This document shows positions 10,408 to 18,563 of a stretch of 64,000 bases of DNA, piece by piece (position 1 is the stretch's first letter; each line of letters begins with the position of its first letter). The DNA is from Roseivivax lentus (lineage in GTDB: Bacteria; Pseudomonadota; Alphaproteobacteria; Rhodobacterales; Rhodobacteraceae). Position numbers and translations under genes: made by a program. The stretch spans positions 310,001 to 374,000 of the forward strand of contig NZ_FTOQ01000001.1 in NCBI RefSeq assembly GCF_900156805.1, given 5' to 3'. The notes beneath the pieces were generated by a model. It searched no databases. It was not told the origin of the DNA and saw nothing but the letters and a program-made list of their open reading frames with translations.

Positions 10408-11178
10408 ATGAAGATCGCCGCCAACATCACGCTTCTGTCTTTCGGGGTGCCCCTCGTGGCGCGGCCCGATGCGGCGCGGGCTGTGGGCTTCGACGGGGTG
10501 GAGTGCCTGTTTCCCTACATGATCTCGGCGCAGGAGATGCGGTCCGCGCTGAACGGCCTGCCGCTCGTGCTGATCAACACGCCGGTCGCCGACTGGGAGG
10601 ATGGCGCGCGGGGCCGCGCCGCGGTTCCGGGCGAGATGGCGCGCTTTGCCCAGGACATGCAGAGCGCGATCGACTTCGCGCGGGCCACCGGCACGGGCCG
10701 TATCCACGCGATGGCGGGCAAGGCGCAGGGCGCCGAGGCCATGGCGCGCTTCAAGGCCAATCTGCGCGCGGCCTGCCTTGCCGCGCCGGACCTCACCATC
10801 CTGATCGAGCCGCTCAACCCCTTCGACGTGCCGGGCTATTTCCTCAACGATTTCGACATGGCCGCCGGGATCATCGAGCGCGTGGGCCTGCCCAATCTGG
10901 GGCTGCAATTCGACGCCTGGCACGCCAGGCGCATCCATGGCGATGTGACCGCCACCTGGAAGCGGCACGCGGCGATCACCCGGCACGTGCAGATCGGCGG
11001 CTTCGCCGCGCGCGGCGCGCCGGAACCGGACGCACCCGACGAGGCCGCCTTTTTCGACGCGCTGGGCGACAGCGGCTACGATGGCTGGATCAGCGCCGAG
11101 TACCACGATGCGGGTGCGGGCTACGACTGGCTCGGACGGTTGCGGGCCCGGCTGCGCGGGGCGCACGCGCAGGCCTGA
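10408..11178 (+). CDS. hyi: Hydroxypyruvate isomerase family TIM-barrel protein
   Basis: A 256-residue protein of the hydroxypyruvate isomerase (Hyi) branch of the xylose isomerase-like TIM barrels. It would interconvert hydroxypyruvate and tartronate semialdehyde in glyoxylate metabolism. Family marks are the N-terminal MKIAANITLLSFGVPLVARP with the following FDGVECLFPY, the metal-site strand LTILIEPLNPFDVPGYFLND, LQFDAWHARRIHGD and the end segment SAEYHDAGAGYDWL. Length is normal for the family. It runs in the same direction as DUF1285 and converges on the sulfotransferase gene with only 3 bp between the stops. Related sugar-phosphate isomerases share the fold, so the exact substrate is inferred. 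Confidence 0.82.
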   Translation: MKIAANITLLSFGVPLVARPDAARAVGFDGVECLFPYMISAQEMRSALNGLPLVLINTPVADWEDGARGRAAVPGEMARFAQDMQSAIDFARATGTGRIHAMAGKAQGAEAMARFKANLRAACLAAPDLTILIEPLNPFDVPGYFLNDFDMAAGIIERVGLPNLGLQFDAWHARRIHGDVTATWKRHAAITRHVQIGGFAARGAPEPDAPDEAAFFDALGDSGYDGWISAEYHDAGAGYDWLGRLRARLRGAHAQA

Positions 11179-11181
11179 GCT

Positions 11182-12000
11182 CTAGTCGCCGAGCTTGGCA
11201 TGCACTTCGTCGAGGTCGATCTCGCCGATGGGCATCTTGTTGCCCGGGTTCTCGAAATCGTACTTGAACAGCTCGAAATCGCGTTTGTAGATCTCGTAGA
11301 CCAGATGCATCGACAGGTCGTCGAAGTAATCCTCGACCGGGTGCAGGCGCTTGGGTCCGTGGCCCTCGCTTTCGTTGAAGCGGGGCACCTCTTTCAGCAC
11401 CACGTCCTTCGGCGTCTCGATCGCGTCGAGAACCTGCTGCATGCCCTCGTTGAACTGTTCGGTCCAGAAGATGCGGTCGTAGCGCCCGCCATTCACGATG
11501 AAGGTGGAGACATGGCCCGACATGGCCGACCAATGGATGTCGGGATCCATCGGACGCCGCCAGCGGATGGTGTCGCGGGCGAAAAGCAGGAAGCGGCGGA
11601 AGCTCTTGACCTGGTCGAACTCCTCGGTGCCGTCCTCGCCGCCGACCTCGATCCCGTATTTCTGGATCAGCAGCGGCACGAGATTGCCGCGATAGCGTTT
11701 GCCGTTGCGCTGGATGCCGCAGATCTTGTCGAAGAACGACGACAGGATGCGGGTGTACGGATTGCGCACGCAGGTGAAGGCATAGGACGAATGCGTCTTC
11801 ACATTGGCCTTGATCGCCGCCTGGCTTTCCTCGCGGGCCCATTTGTGCAGGCCCTGGGTGGCGTCGTGGATGTCACCCTCGAAGAATGTGCCGTGGTCGG
11901 AATAATACATGATCTGCCCGATGGTCGAGCAGGCGCATTTCGGGACCACGCGATAGACGACGCTCTCGCTCTCGGTCATCCAGGTTCCGGGAAACCCCAT
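11182..12000 (-). CDS. Sulfotransferase family 2 protein
   Basis: A 272-residue PAPS-dependent sulfotransferase of the Sulfotransfer_2 group, which act on carbohydrates. The N-terminal 5'-phosphosulfate loop is VPKCACSTIGQIMYY (residues about 18-32), and the 3'-phosphate site is FTCVRNPYTRILSSFFDK. A signal peptide or membrane anchor is not obvious, so the enzyme is probably cytoplasmic and would act on lipid- or nucleotide-linked precursors. It diverges from the GT14-like glycosyltransferase at 12142, and the AT-rich 141-bp gap between them is a natural two-way promoter. The pairing suggests that the two enzymes modify the same glycan. Confidence 0.85.
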   Translation of the reverse strand: MGFPGTWMTESESVVYRVVPKCACSTIGQIMYYSDHGTFFEGDIHDATQGLHKWAREESQAAIKANVKTHSSYAFTCVRNPYTRILSSFFDKICGIQRNGKRYRGNLVPLLIQKYGIEVGGEDGTEEFDQVKSFRRFLLFARDTIRWRRPMDPDIHWSAMSGHVSTFIVNGGRYDRIFWTEQFNEGMQQVLDAIETPKDVVLKEVPRFNESEGHGPKRLHPVEDYFDDLSMHLVYEIYKRDFELFKYDFENPGNKMPIGEIDLDEVHAKLGD

Positions 12001-12141
12001 CTTGACTGCTGCCTCTTCAATACGCGCTTGCTTCTGTCACGGCGTTTGCGACAAAAAAGCAAAGAAACCGTGTTCATTCAACGCCCGTTTAAGGTATCAC
12101 GCTAATCAATTGGGCGAAGAAAAGGCATCTCGTTTCAAGAA

Positions 12142-13719
12142 ATGGCAAAAATCGCCTTCATTCTTCTGTGTCACAAGGACCCGGAAGCGATCATCCGCCA
12201 GGCGCAATCCCTGACGGCGGTCGGCGATTACATGTCCATTCATTTCGACAAATCCGCCCCGGCGGCGGCCTATGCCAAGATCCGCACGGCCCTTGCGGAC
12301 AATCCAAACGTCACCTTCGCCCGGCGGCGGGTCAAATGCGGCTGGGGGGAATGGAGCCTCGTCGCGGCCACGCTCGAGGCGCTGACGGCGGCGGTCGAGG
12401 ATTTTCCGCGCGCGACGCATTTCTACATGCTGTCGGGCGATTGCATGGCGATCAAGTCGGCCGAATACGCGCATGATTTTCTGGACCGACGCGAAGTCGA
12501 TTACATCGAGAGCTTCGATTACTTCAAATCCGACTGGATCAAGACCGGCTGGAAGGAAGAGCGGCTGATCTATCGCCACTGGGTCAACGAGCGCACCAAC
12601 AAGAAGCTGTTCTACGCCATGTTCGAGGCGCAGAAGCGGCTCGGCTTGACGCGCAAGGTGCCCGCGGATATCGACATGATGATCGGCAGCCAATGGTGGT
12701 GCCTGCGCCGGCGCACGGTCGAATGGGTGCTCGATTTCGTGCGCAAGCGCCCGGACGTGGTGCGGTTCTTCCGCACCACCTGGATCCCCGACGAGACCTT
12801 CTTCCAGACGCTGGTGCGCCACCTCGTGCCCGAGCGTGAAATCGACAGCCGCACGCTGACCTTCCTGCTGTTCACCGATTACGGCATGCCGGTCGTCTTC
12901 TACAACGATCACTACGACGTGCTGCTCAGCCAGGACTATCTCTTCGCCCGCAAGATCAGCCCCGAGGCGCATGACCTCAAGCGGCGGCTGGGCGTGCTCT
13001 ATTCCGCGGAGCGGGTGAAATTCCAAGTCTCGAACGAGGGGCGGGAGCTGTTCAAGTTTCTGTCGGGCAAGGGCCGGATCGGGCGCCGCTTCGCCCCGCG
13101 CTTCTGGGAGACCGAAAGCTCGCTTGGCCGCGAACGGGAATTGCTGATCGTCGTGTGCAAGAAATGGCACGTCGCCAAGCGTCTGCTCGAACGGATCCGG
13201 CAGCAGACGAACGTGCCCTGCATCGAGTATCTCTTCAACGAGGAAGCGACCGCGCTGCCCGATCTGGGTGGCATCCAGGCCACCATGTCGAAACGCCACC
13301 GGCATCGGCGGGCGCTGATGCGGATGCTCTTCGACTATTTCGAGACGGAGCGGCTTCTGGTCTGTCTCGATCCGGTCAACCTCGACCTTCTGGAAGACTT
13401 CTGCCGGGACCGCGCGGTGACCCGCATCCTCGAGATCGAGTGCCAGTTCTCCGACGCCTATCTCACCGGCCATGCCATGCGCGTCGGCCTCGCGGGTGAT
13501 CGCACGCCGTCCGACACGCTGGCCCGGCTGCTGCCGACGATCCGCAACGACATGCTGCATGAAAGCGACCGCATCCGCGATGCCGAGTTCGACAACCACC
13601 TGCGCATCCGCGAGATCGACAGCCCGGAGGTGAACGCGCAGGCCATCGCGCAATTTCTCAGCGTCGGCGAGCACAAGGCGCAGGAGATCGCGCGGACCGA
13701 CCATCTCTTTGCCGATTGA
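12142..13719 (+). CDS. GT14-like glycosyltransferase (beta-1,6-N-acetylglucosaminyltransferase type) with extra C-terminal domain
   Basis: A 525-residue protein. Residues 1-300 resemble the Core-2/I-branching (GT14) enzymes: FILLCHKDPEAI at the start, HFDKSAPAAAY, CGWGEWSLVAATLEAL, YMLSGDCMAIKSAEY, MIGSQWWCLRRRT and WIPDETFFQTLVRHL. The remaining 200 residues form a separate domain found in Rhodobacteraceae glycosyltransferases (DUF5928 type). It opens with RELLIVVCKKWHVAKRLLER and looks like a nucleotide- or sulfotransferase-like Rossmann fold. The gene is divergent from a sulfotransferase and is followed 9 bp later by the HIT gene. The sugar donor and acceptor cannot be read from the sequence. 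A second GT14-like gene with a different C-terminal domain lies at 30338-32038. Confidence 0.8.
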   Translation: MAKIAFILLCHKDPEAIIRQAQSLTAVGDYMSIHFDKSAPAAAYAKIRTALADNPNVTFARRRVKCGWGEWSLVAATLEALTAAVEDFPRATHFYMLSGDCMAIKSAEYAHDFLDRREVDYIESFDYFKSDWIKTGWKEERLIYRHWVNERTNKKLFYAMFEAQKRLGLTRKVPADIDMMIGSQWWCLRRRTVEWVLDFVRKRPDVVRFFRTTWIPDETFFQTLVRHLVPEREIDSRTLTFLLFTDYGMPVVFYNDHYDVLLSQDYLFARKISPEAHDLKRRLGVLYSAERVKFQVSNEGRELFKFLSGKGRIGRRFAPRFWETESSLGRERELLIVVCKKWHVAKRLLERIRQQTNVPCIEYLFNEEATALPDLGGIQATMSKRHRHRRALMRMLFDYFETERLLVCLDPVNLDLLEDFCRDRAVTRILEIECQFSDAYLTGHAMRVGLAGDRTPSDTLARLLPTIRNDMLHESDRIRDAEFDNHLRIREIDSPEVNAQAIAQFLSVGEHKAQEIARTDHLFAD

Positions 13720-13728
13720 GGAGCCCCC

Positions 13729-14097
13729 ATGGCATTCACCTATGACGACGCAAACATCTTCGCCAAGATCCTGCGCGGCGAGATCCCCAACGACACCGTG
13801 CTGGAGACGGCGCATTCGCTGGCCTTTCGGGATATCCAGCCGCAGGCACCCTGCCATGTCCTGGTGATCCCGAAGGGCAAGTACGTGTCCTTCGATCACT
13901 TCGCGCAAGAGGCCTCGGAGATGGAGATCGTCGATTACATCCGCGCCGTGGGCAAGGTCTGCGAACTCGAAGGCGTGTCGGAAGACGGCTTCCGCCTGAT
14001 CTCCAATGCCGGGCGCGACGGGGTGCAGGAAGTGCCGCATCTGCACGTGCATATCATCGCGGGCCGACCGCTGGGGCGGATGCTGGCGAAGGGATAA
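13729..14097 (+). CDS. HIT family protein (HinT-like purine nucleoside phosphoramidase)
   Basis: A 122-residue histidine triad protein. The catalytic HIT motif is HLHVHIIAG near the C-terminus, and the N-terminal IFAKILRGEIPNDTVLE segment is typical of the HinT branch. These enzymes hydrolyse the P-N bond of AMP-lysine and related nucleoside phosphoramidates in the cytoplasm. The length is normal. The ATG follows GAGGAGCCCCC with good spacing. It lies 9 bp after the GT14-like gene, so the two are probably cotranscribed. The 255 bp that follow contain no gene I can support. Confidence 0.92.
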   Translation: MAFTYDDANIFAKILRGEIPNDTVLETAHSLAFRDIQPQAPCHVLVIPKGKYVSFDHFAQEASEMEIVDYIRAVGKVCELEGVSEDGFRLISNAGRDGVQEVPHLHVHIIAGRPLGRMLAKG

Positions 14098-14352
14098 AGC
14101 CGGGCGGCGGCGTTTTTCCGATACGCCGCGTGTTTTTACGGCCTTCGAGCGACGCTTCGGAGCGCAGGGTCATAGCGGCCTATGGTAGCCGCCGCGCTCC
14201 AGCGCCTGGCGGCCCGCACGGGCTGGCGCTTTGGCGCCGTGTGCGCTGCCCTTCGATCCGTAGAAGCGTGTGGCATGCATAAAACGCCCACGTTCGACGG
14301 GCGCTGCACCATCACGCGGGCAAGCGCTGCGCCGTTCGGCGCCACGGCCAAC

Positions 14353-15291
14353 TCATCCATGCGCGCCTTTCGTCAGCGCGAGGAACACGTCCTCCAGATC
14401 GGGCTGCTCGGTCCGCACGTCCGAGATGCGGATGCCCGCCTGCCGCACCGCGTCCAGCACCTCTTCGGCGCGCGTCTCGCGGGCGTGATAGGTCAGGGCC
14501 AGCACGCCGCCCTCGCGCGTCTCGACCTCGATCCCGGCCATGTCCGGCAGCCGCTCCGGGGTCTCCTCGGGTTCGATCACCATGGTCCGCGCGTCAAGCT
14601 CGCCCAGCAGGTTCCGCGTCGTGTCCCGCGCGACCAGTTCGCCCTGGTTGATGATGGCGATCTCGTCGCACATTTCCTCGGCCTCTTCGAGGTAATGGGT
14701 GGTCAGGATGATCGTCATGCCCTCTTCGCGGTTGAGGCGGCGCACGTTCTCCCAAAGCATCTGGCGCAGCTCGATATCGACGCCCGCGGTAGGCTCGTCG
14801 AGCACGAGGATATGCGGGCGATGCACCAGCGCCTTGCCCAGCAGAAGCCGCCGGCGCATGCCGCCCGACAATGTCCGCGCATAGGCCTCGGCCTTGTCCG
14901 AAAGCCCGATCATCTCAAGGATTTCATCCGAGCGGCGCTGGCCCTTGGGTACGCCGTAAAGCCCCGCCTGAACCTCGAGCGCGCCGCGCGGGGTGAAGAA
15001 CGGATCGAGGTTCAGCTCCTGCGGCATGACCCCGATGGAGGCGCGGGACTGGCGCGGGTTCTTGTCCTGGTCGAAGCCCCAGATGCTGACGCGGCCCTCG
15101 GTCTTCACCACGAGCCCGGCAAGGATGTTGATCAGCGTCGACTTGCCCGCGCCGTTCGGCCCCAGAAGCCCGAAGACCGAGCCCTGCGGCACGTCGAGAT
15201 CGATGCCCTTCAGCGCCTCTTTCGCGGGCGCCTTGCCCTGACCGCCATAGGTCTTCTTCAAGCCTTCGATTCGGATCGCGTCCTCGGCCAT
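14353..15291 (-). CDS. ABC transporter ATP-binding protein (ABC-2/DrrA type)
   Basis: A 312-residue ATPase of an exporter of the DrrA/CcmA type. It has the Walker A LLGPNGAGKSTLINILAG, the signature TLSGGMRRRLLLGKAL, the Walker B HILVLDEPTAGVD and the switch His in ILTTHYLEE. A C-terminal extension of about 80 residues, common in drug or polysaccharide exporters, follows. The ATG at 15291 has AAGGAG upstream, and an in-frame codon 11 residues earlier is less likely. No permease gene is adjacent; the only ABC-2 permease in the window is at 37843-38673. It diverges from the zinc finger gene at 15366. Confidence 0.87.
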   Translation of the reverse strand: MAEDAIRIEGLKKTYGGQGKAPAKEALKGIDLDVPQGSVFGLLGPNGAGKSTLINILAGLVVKTEGRVSIWGFDQDKNPRQSRASIGVMPQELNLDPFFTPRGALEVQAGLYGVPKGQRRSDEILEMIGLSDKAEAYARTLSGGMRRRLLLGKALVHRPHILVLDEPTAGVDIELRQMLWENVRRLNREEGMTIILTTHYLEEAEEMCDEIAIINQGELVARDTTRNLLGELDARTMVIEPEETPERLPDMAGIEVETREGGVLALTYHARETRAEEVLDAVRQAGIRISDVRTEQPDLEDVFLALTKGAHG

Positions 15292-15365
15292 GCGCGTCTT
15301 GCTCCTTATCCTCACATCCGACATAAGGCACCTAGTGCAAAGACAACCGGATGGGAAATCACCCG

Positions 15366-15551
15366 ATGCCCCAAGACGCGCCTGAAACCAAGATCGTGGA
15401 CAGCTACCGCGTGGCCTGCGACGGCGGCGAAGGCGCGCTCGGACATCCGCGGGTCTGGTACCAGATCCCCGAGGATCGCGGCTGGGTCGAATGCGGCTAT
15501 TGCGACGCCCGGTTCATCCATCGCGATTTTGCCGAGACCGACAAGACCTGA
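15366..15551 (+). CDS. zf-CHCC zinc finger protein (complex I NDUFS6-like)
   Basis: A 61-residue protein with the CHCC zinc finger pattern of mitochondrial complex I subunit NDUFS6: [17 protein letters not shown], then [15 protein letters not shown], giving Cys, His and a CxxC pair as ligands. In alphaproteobacteria such small proteins are accessory components of NADH:quinone oxidoreductase, and the family is one of the markers of mitochondrial ancestry. The ATG at 15366 is preferred; an ATG five codons earlier is also in frame. It lies between an ABC ATPase (divergent) and polA (same strand, 76 bp downstream), away from any nuo genes in the window. Confidence 0.85.
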   Translation: MPQDAPETKIVDSYRVACDGGEGALGHPRVWYQIPEDRGWVECGYCDARFIHRDFAETDKT

Positions 15552-15627
15552 GCCCTAGATACGGGCCAAGACGCGCCTCAGGCCCCGCGGCCCCTTCGGG
15601 CGCGCGCCAGCCAAGGAGATGCGTGAC

Positions 15628-18429
15628 ATGAGTTTCGGCAAGGGCTCTCACCTGCACCTGATCGACGGATCGGCCTTCATCTTTCGCGCCTTCCACGCGC
15701 TGCCGCCCCTGACGCGCAAGTCGGACGGCCTGCCGGTGGGTGCGGTGCAGGGCTTCTGCGACATGCTGCGGCGCTACATCGCCAAGGATCACGGGCGCGA
15801 TTTCCCGACGCATATCGCGGTGATATTCGACAAGGGCAGCCACACTTTCCGCAACGAGCTGTACGATCAATACAAGGCCAATCGCGACGAGATGCCCGAG
15901 GACCTGCGCCCGCAGATCCCGCTCACGCGCCGCGCCACCGAGGCCTTCAACATCGCCTGCAAGGAGATCGAGGGCTTCGAGGCGGATGACATCATCGCGA
16001 CCCTCGCCGTGCAGGCGCGCGACGCGGGCGGGCGGGTGACCATCGTCAGTTCGGACAAGGACCTGATGCAGCTCGTGGGCGGCGGGGTCGAGATGTTCGA
16101 CGCCATGAAGAACCGCGTGATCGACGCCGAGGGCGTGGTCGAGAAATTCGGCGTGGGGCCCGAGCGCGTCGTGGACGTGCAGGCGCTGGCGGGCGATTCG
16201 GTCGACAACGTGCCGGGCGCGCCCGGCATCGGCATCAAGACCGCCGCCCTTCTGATCAACGAGTTCGGCTCGCTCGAGGAGCTTCTGGACCGCGCCGAGG
16301 AGGTCAAGCAGCCCAAGCGCCGCGAGACGCTGATCGAAAAGCGCGACCAGATCGAGCTGTCGAAGAAGCTCGTGCAGCTCGATTGCGACATGGACCTGCC
16401 CTTCACGCTCGAGGATCTGGAGGCGCGGGATCCCGATCCCGACACCCTTCTGGGCTTTCTCGCCGAGATGGAGTTCCGGTCGCTGTCCAAGCGCATCGCC
16501 GAGGCGCTGGGCGAGGAGGCCCCGGTCATTCCCGAGACCGCGCCGCAAGCCGCCGATGGCGAGGCCGAGGCCGAGGATCAGCCCGATTTCGCCGACGCCA
16601 CCTATACCGCGATCCGCGACGCCGACACGCTGCAGGTCTGGATCGACCGCGCCCGGGAGCGCGGCTATCTGGCCATCGACACCGAGACGACCGGGCTCAA
16701 CGAGATGACGGCGGATCTCGTCGGCGTGTCGCTCTGCATCGAGGCTGGGGAGGCCGCCTACCTGCCGCTCGCGCATCGGGGTGCCGCGGATGGCGATCTG
16801 TTCAATTCCGACGAGCTGACCGAGGGGCAGATGGACGCGGGCGAAGCGCTCGCCCTGCTCAAGCCGCTTCTGGAAGACCCTTCCGTGATGAAGATCGGCC
16901 AGAACATGAAATACGACGCCAAGATCCTCGCGCGGAACGGCATCGACATCGCGCCGATCGACGACACGATGCTGCTGTCCTACGCGCTGCACGGGGGCCT
17001 GCACGGGCACGGCATGGACATGCTGTCCGAGCGCTATCTCGGACACAAACCCATCCCGATCAAGGAGCTGATCGGCTCCGGCAAGAGCCAGATCACCTTC
17101 GACCGGGTCGAGATCGACAAGGCCGTGCGATATGCCGCCGAGGATGCGGACATTACCCTGCGCCTGTGGAAACTCCTGAAGCCGCAGCTGCACCGCCATC
17201 ACGTCACGCGCGTCTATGAACGGCTCGAGCGCCCGCTGGTGCCGGTGCTCGCGGACATGGAACGCGCAGGCATCAAGGTCGACCGCAACACGCTGTCGCG
17301 GATGTCGGGGGCCTTCGCGCAGAAGATGGCCGCGCTGGAGGAAGAGATTCACGAGCTCGCGGGCGAGAAGTTCAACGTGGGCTCGCCCAAGCAGCTCGGC
17401 GAGATCCTGTTCGACAAGATGGGGCTCGAAGGCGGCAAGAAGGGCAAGACCGGGGCCTATGCCACCGGCGCGGATGTGCTCGAGGATCTGGCGACCGAGC
17501 ATGACCTGCCCGCGCGGGTGCTCGACTGGCGGCAGCTCTCGAAGCTGAAATCGACCTATACGGACGCGCTGCAGGAGCACATCAACCCCGAGACGGGCCG
17601 CGTGCACACCTCCTATTCTATCGCGGGGGCCAATACCGGACGGCTCGCCTCGACCGATCCGAACCTCCAGAACATCCCCGTGCGGTCGGAAGAAGGCCGC
17701 CGCATCCGCGAGGCTTTCGTCGCGGAAGAGGGCAAGGTGCTGGTGTCGCTCGATTATTCACAGATCGAGCTGCGCATCCTCGCCCATATCGCCGGGATCG
17801 ACGCGCTGAAGGAGGCGTTCCGCGACGGTCAGGACATTCACGCCGCGACCGCGTCCGAGATGTTCAACGTGCCGCTCGACGAGATGACGCCCGAGGTGCG
17901 CCGCCAGGCCAAGGCGATCAATTTCGGGGTGATCTATGGTATCTCCGGCTTTGGTCTCGCGCGCAATCTGCGCATCCCGCGGGCCGAGGCGCAGGGCTTC
18001 ATCGACCGCTATTTCGAACGCTTCCCCGGCATCAGGGATTACATGAACGACACCACCGCTTTCGCCAAGGAGCACAAGCGCGTGGAGACGCTGTTCGGCC
18101 GGGTGATCCACACGCCCGAGATCTCCGCCTCGGGCCCGCGCGCAGGCTTCGCCCGCCGCGCCGCGATCAACGCGCCGATCCAGGGCACCGCCGCCGACAT
18201 CATCCGCCGCGCCATGGTGCGGATGCCGGCGGCCATCGCGGACCTGCCCGCGCAGATGCTGTTGCAGGTGCATGACGAATTGATCTTCGAGGTGGCCGAG
18301 GACGCGGTGGACGAGCTGATCGCCACGGCCCGCGAGGTCATGGAGGCCGCGCCCCATCCGGTTCTGACGCTCGACGTGCCGCTCGTGGTCGATGCGGGGC
18401 AGGGCGCGAACTGGGCCGAGGCGCATTGA
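15628..18429 (+). CDS. polA: DNA polymerase I
   Basis: A 933-residue DNA polymerase I, close in length to E. coli PolA (928). It contains all three domains: the 5'-nuclease (residues about 5-290, beginning LHLIDGSAFIFRAFHALPP), the 3'-5' exonuclease with DTETTGL at about 351 (both acidic metal ligands kept, so proofreading is expected) and the polymerase domain. Polymerase motif A is SLDYSQIELR with Asp near 709, motif B is RRQAKAINFGVIYG, and motif C is VHDELIFEV with Asp near 883. The ATG at 15628 has AAGGAG 9 nt upstream; an ATG at 15619 directly abuts that site. An array of hairpins follows the stop. Confidence 0.97.
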   Translation: MSFGKGSHLHLIDGSAFIFRAFHALPPLTRKSDGLPVGAVQGFCDMLRRYIAKDHGRDFPTHIAVIFDKGSHTFRNELYDQYKANRDEMPEDLRPQIPLTRRATEAFNIACKEIEGFEADDIIATLAVQARDAGGRVTIVSSDKDLMQLVGGGVEMFDAMKNRVIDAEGVVEKFGVGPERVVDVQALAGDSVDNVPGAPGIGIKTAALLINEFGSLEELLDRAEEVKQPKRRETLIEKRDQIELSKKLVQLDCDMDLPFTLEDLEARDPDPDTLLGFLAEMEFRSLSKRIAEALGEEAPVIPETAPQAADGEAEAEDQPDFADATYTAIRDADTLQVWIDRARERGYLAIDTETTGLNEMTADLVGVSLCIEAGEAAYLPLAHRGAADGDLFNSDELTEGQMDAGEALALLKPLLEDPSVMKIGQNMKYDAKILARNGIDIAPIDDTMLLSYALHGGLHGHGMDMLSERYLGHKPIPIKELIGSGKSQITFDRVEIDKAVRYAAEDADITLRLWKLLKPQLHRHHVTRVYERLERPLVPVLADMERAGIKVDRNTLSRMSGAFAQKMAALEEEIHELAGEKFNVGSPKQLGEILFDKMGLEGGKKGKTGAYATGADVLEDLATEHDLPARVLDWRQLSKLKSTYTDALQEHINPETGRVHTSYSIAGANTGRLASTDPNLQNIPVRSEEGRRIREAFVAEEGKVLVSLDYSQIELRILAHIAGIDALKEAFRDGQDIHAATASEMFNVPLDEMTPEVRRQAKAINFGVIYGISGFGLARNLRIPRAEAQGFIDRYFERFPGIRDYMNDTTAFAKEHKRVETLFGRVIHTPEISASGPRAGFARRAAINAPIQGTAADIIRRAMVRMPAAIADLPAQMLLQVHDELIFEVAEDAVDELIATAREVMEAAPHPVLTLDVPLVVDAGQGANWAEAH

Positions 18430-18434
18430 CCGAC

Positions 18435-18560
18435 CCCTGAAATCCGACGCGGATTTCAGGGCCGAAACTTGCGAAGTTTCGGCAGGCGCGGGCCCCGATG
18501 CGCCGCGCCTGCCGAAAAATCCTCGTCAGGATTTTTCGCGGAATTTCGCGTCGAAATTCC
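18435..18560. terminator. Array of five contiguous hairpins between convergent genes
   Basis: Five near-abutting perfect inverted repeats fill almost the whole gap between polA and the pfkB-family gene. They are 18435-18446/18450-18461 (12 bp, loop ACG), 18461-18470/18474-18483 (10 bp, loop GCG), 18481-18491/18503-18513 (11 bp, 11-nt loop), 18513-18523/18528-18538 (11 bp, loop CGTC) and 18540-18548/18552-18560 (9 bp, loop CGT). The stems differ in sequence, so this is not a tandem repeat. Neighbouring hairpins share one to three end bases. The position suggests a strong two-way terminator or transcript-end stabiliser; the function is inferred. Confidence 0.8.
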
Positions 18561-18563
18561 CGT

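Noticed and set aside
14098-14352. Possible gene or terminator after the HIT gene
   Set aside because: The 255 bp contain only short GC-rich inverted repeats and no frame with protein-like composition; nothing could be supported.
18435-18560. CRISPR-like reading of the hairpin array
   Set aside because: The units are not identical repeats and there are no spacers of regular length; each stem has its own sequence.
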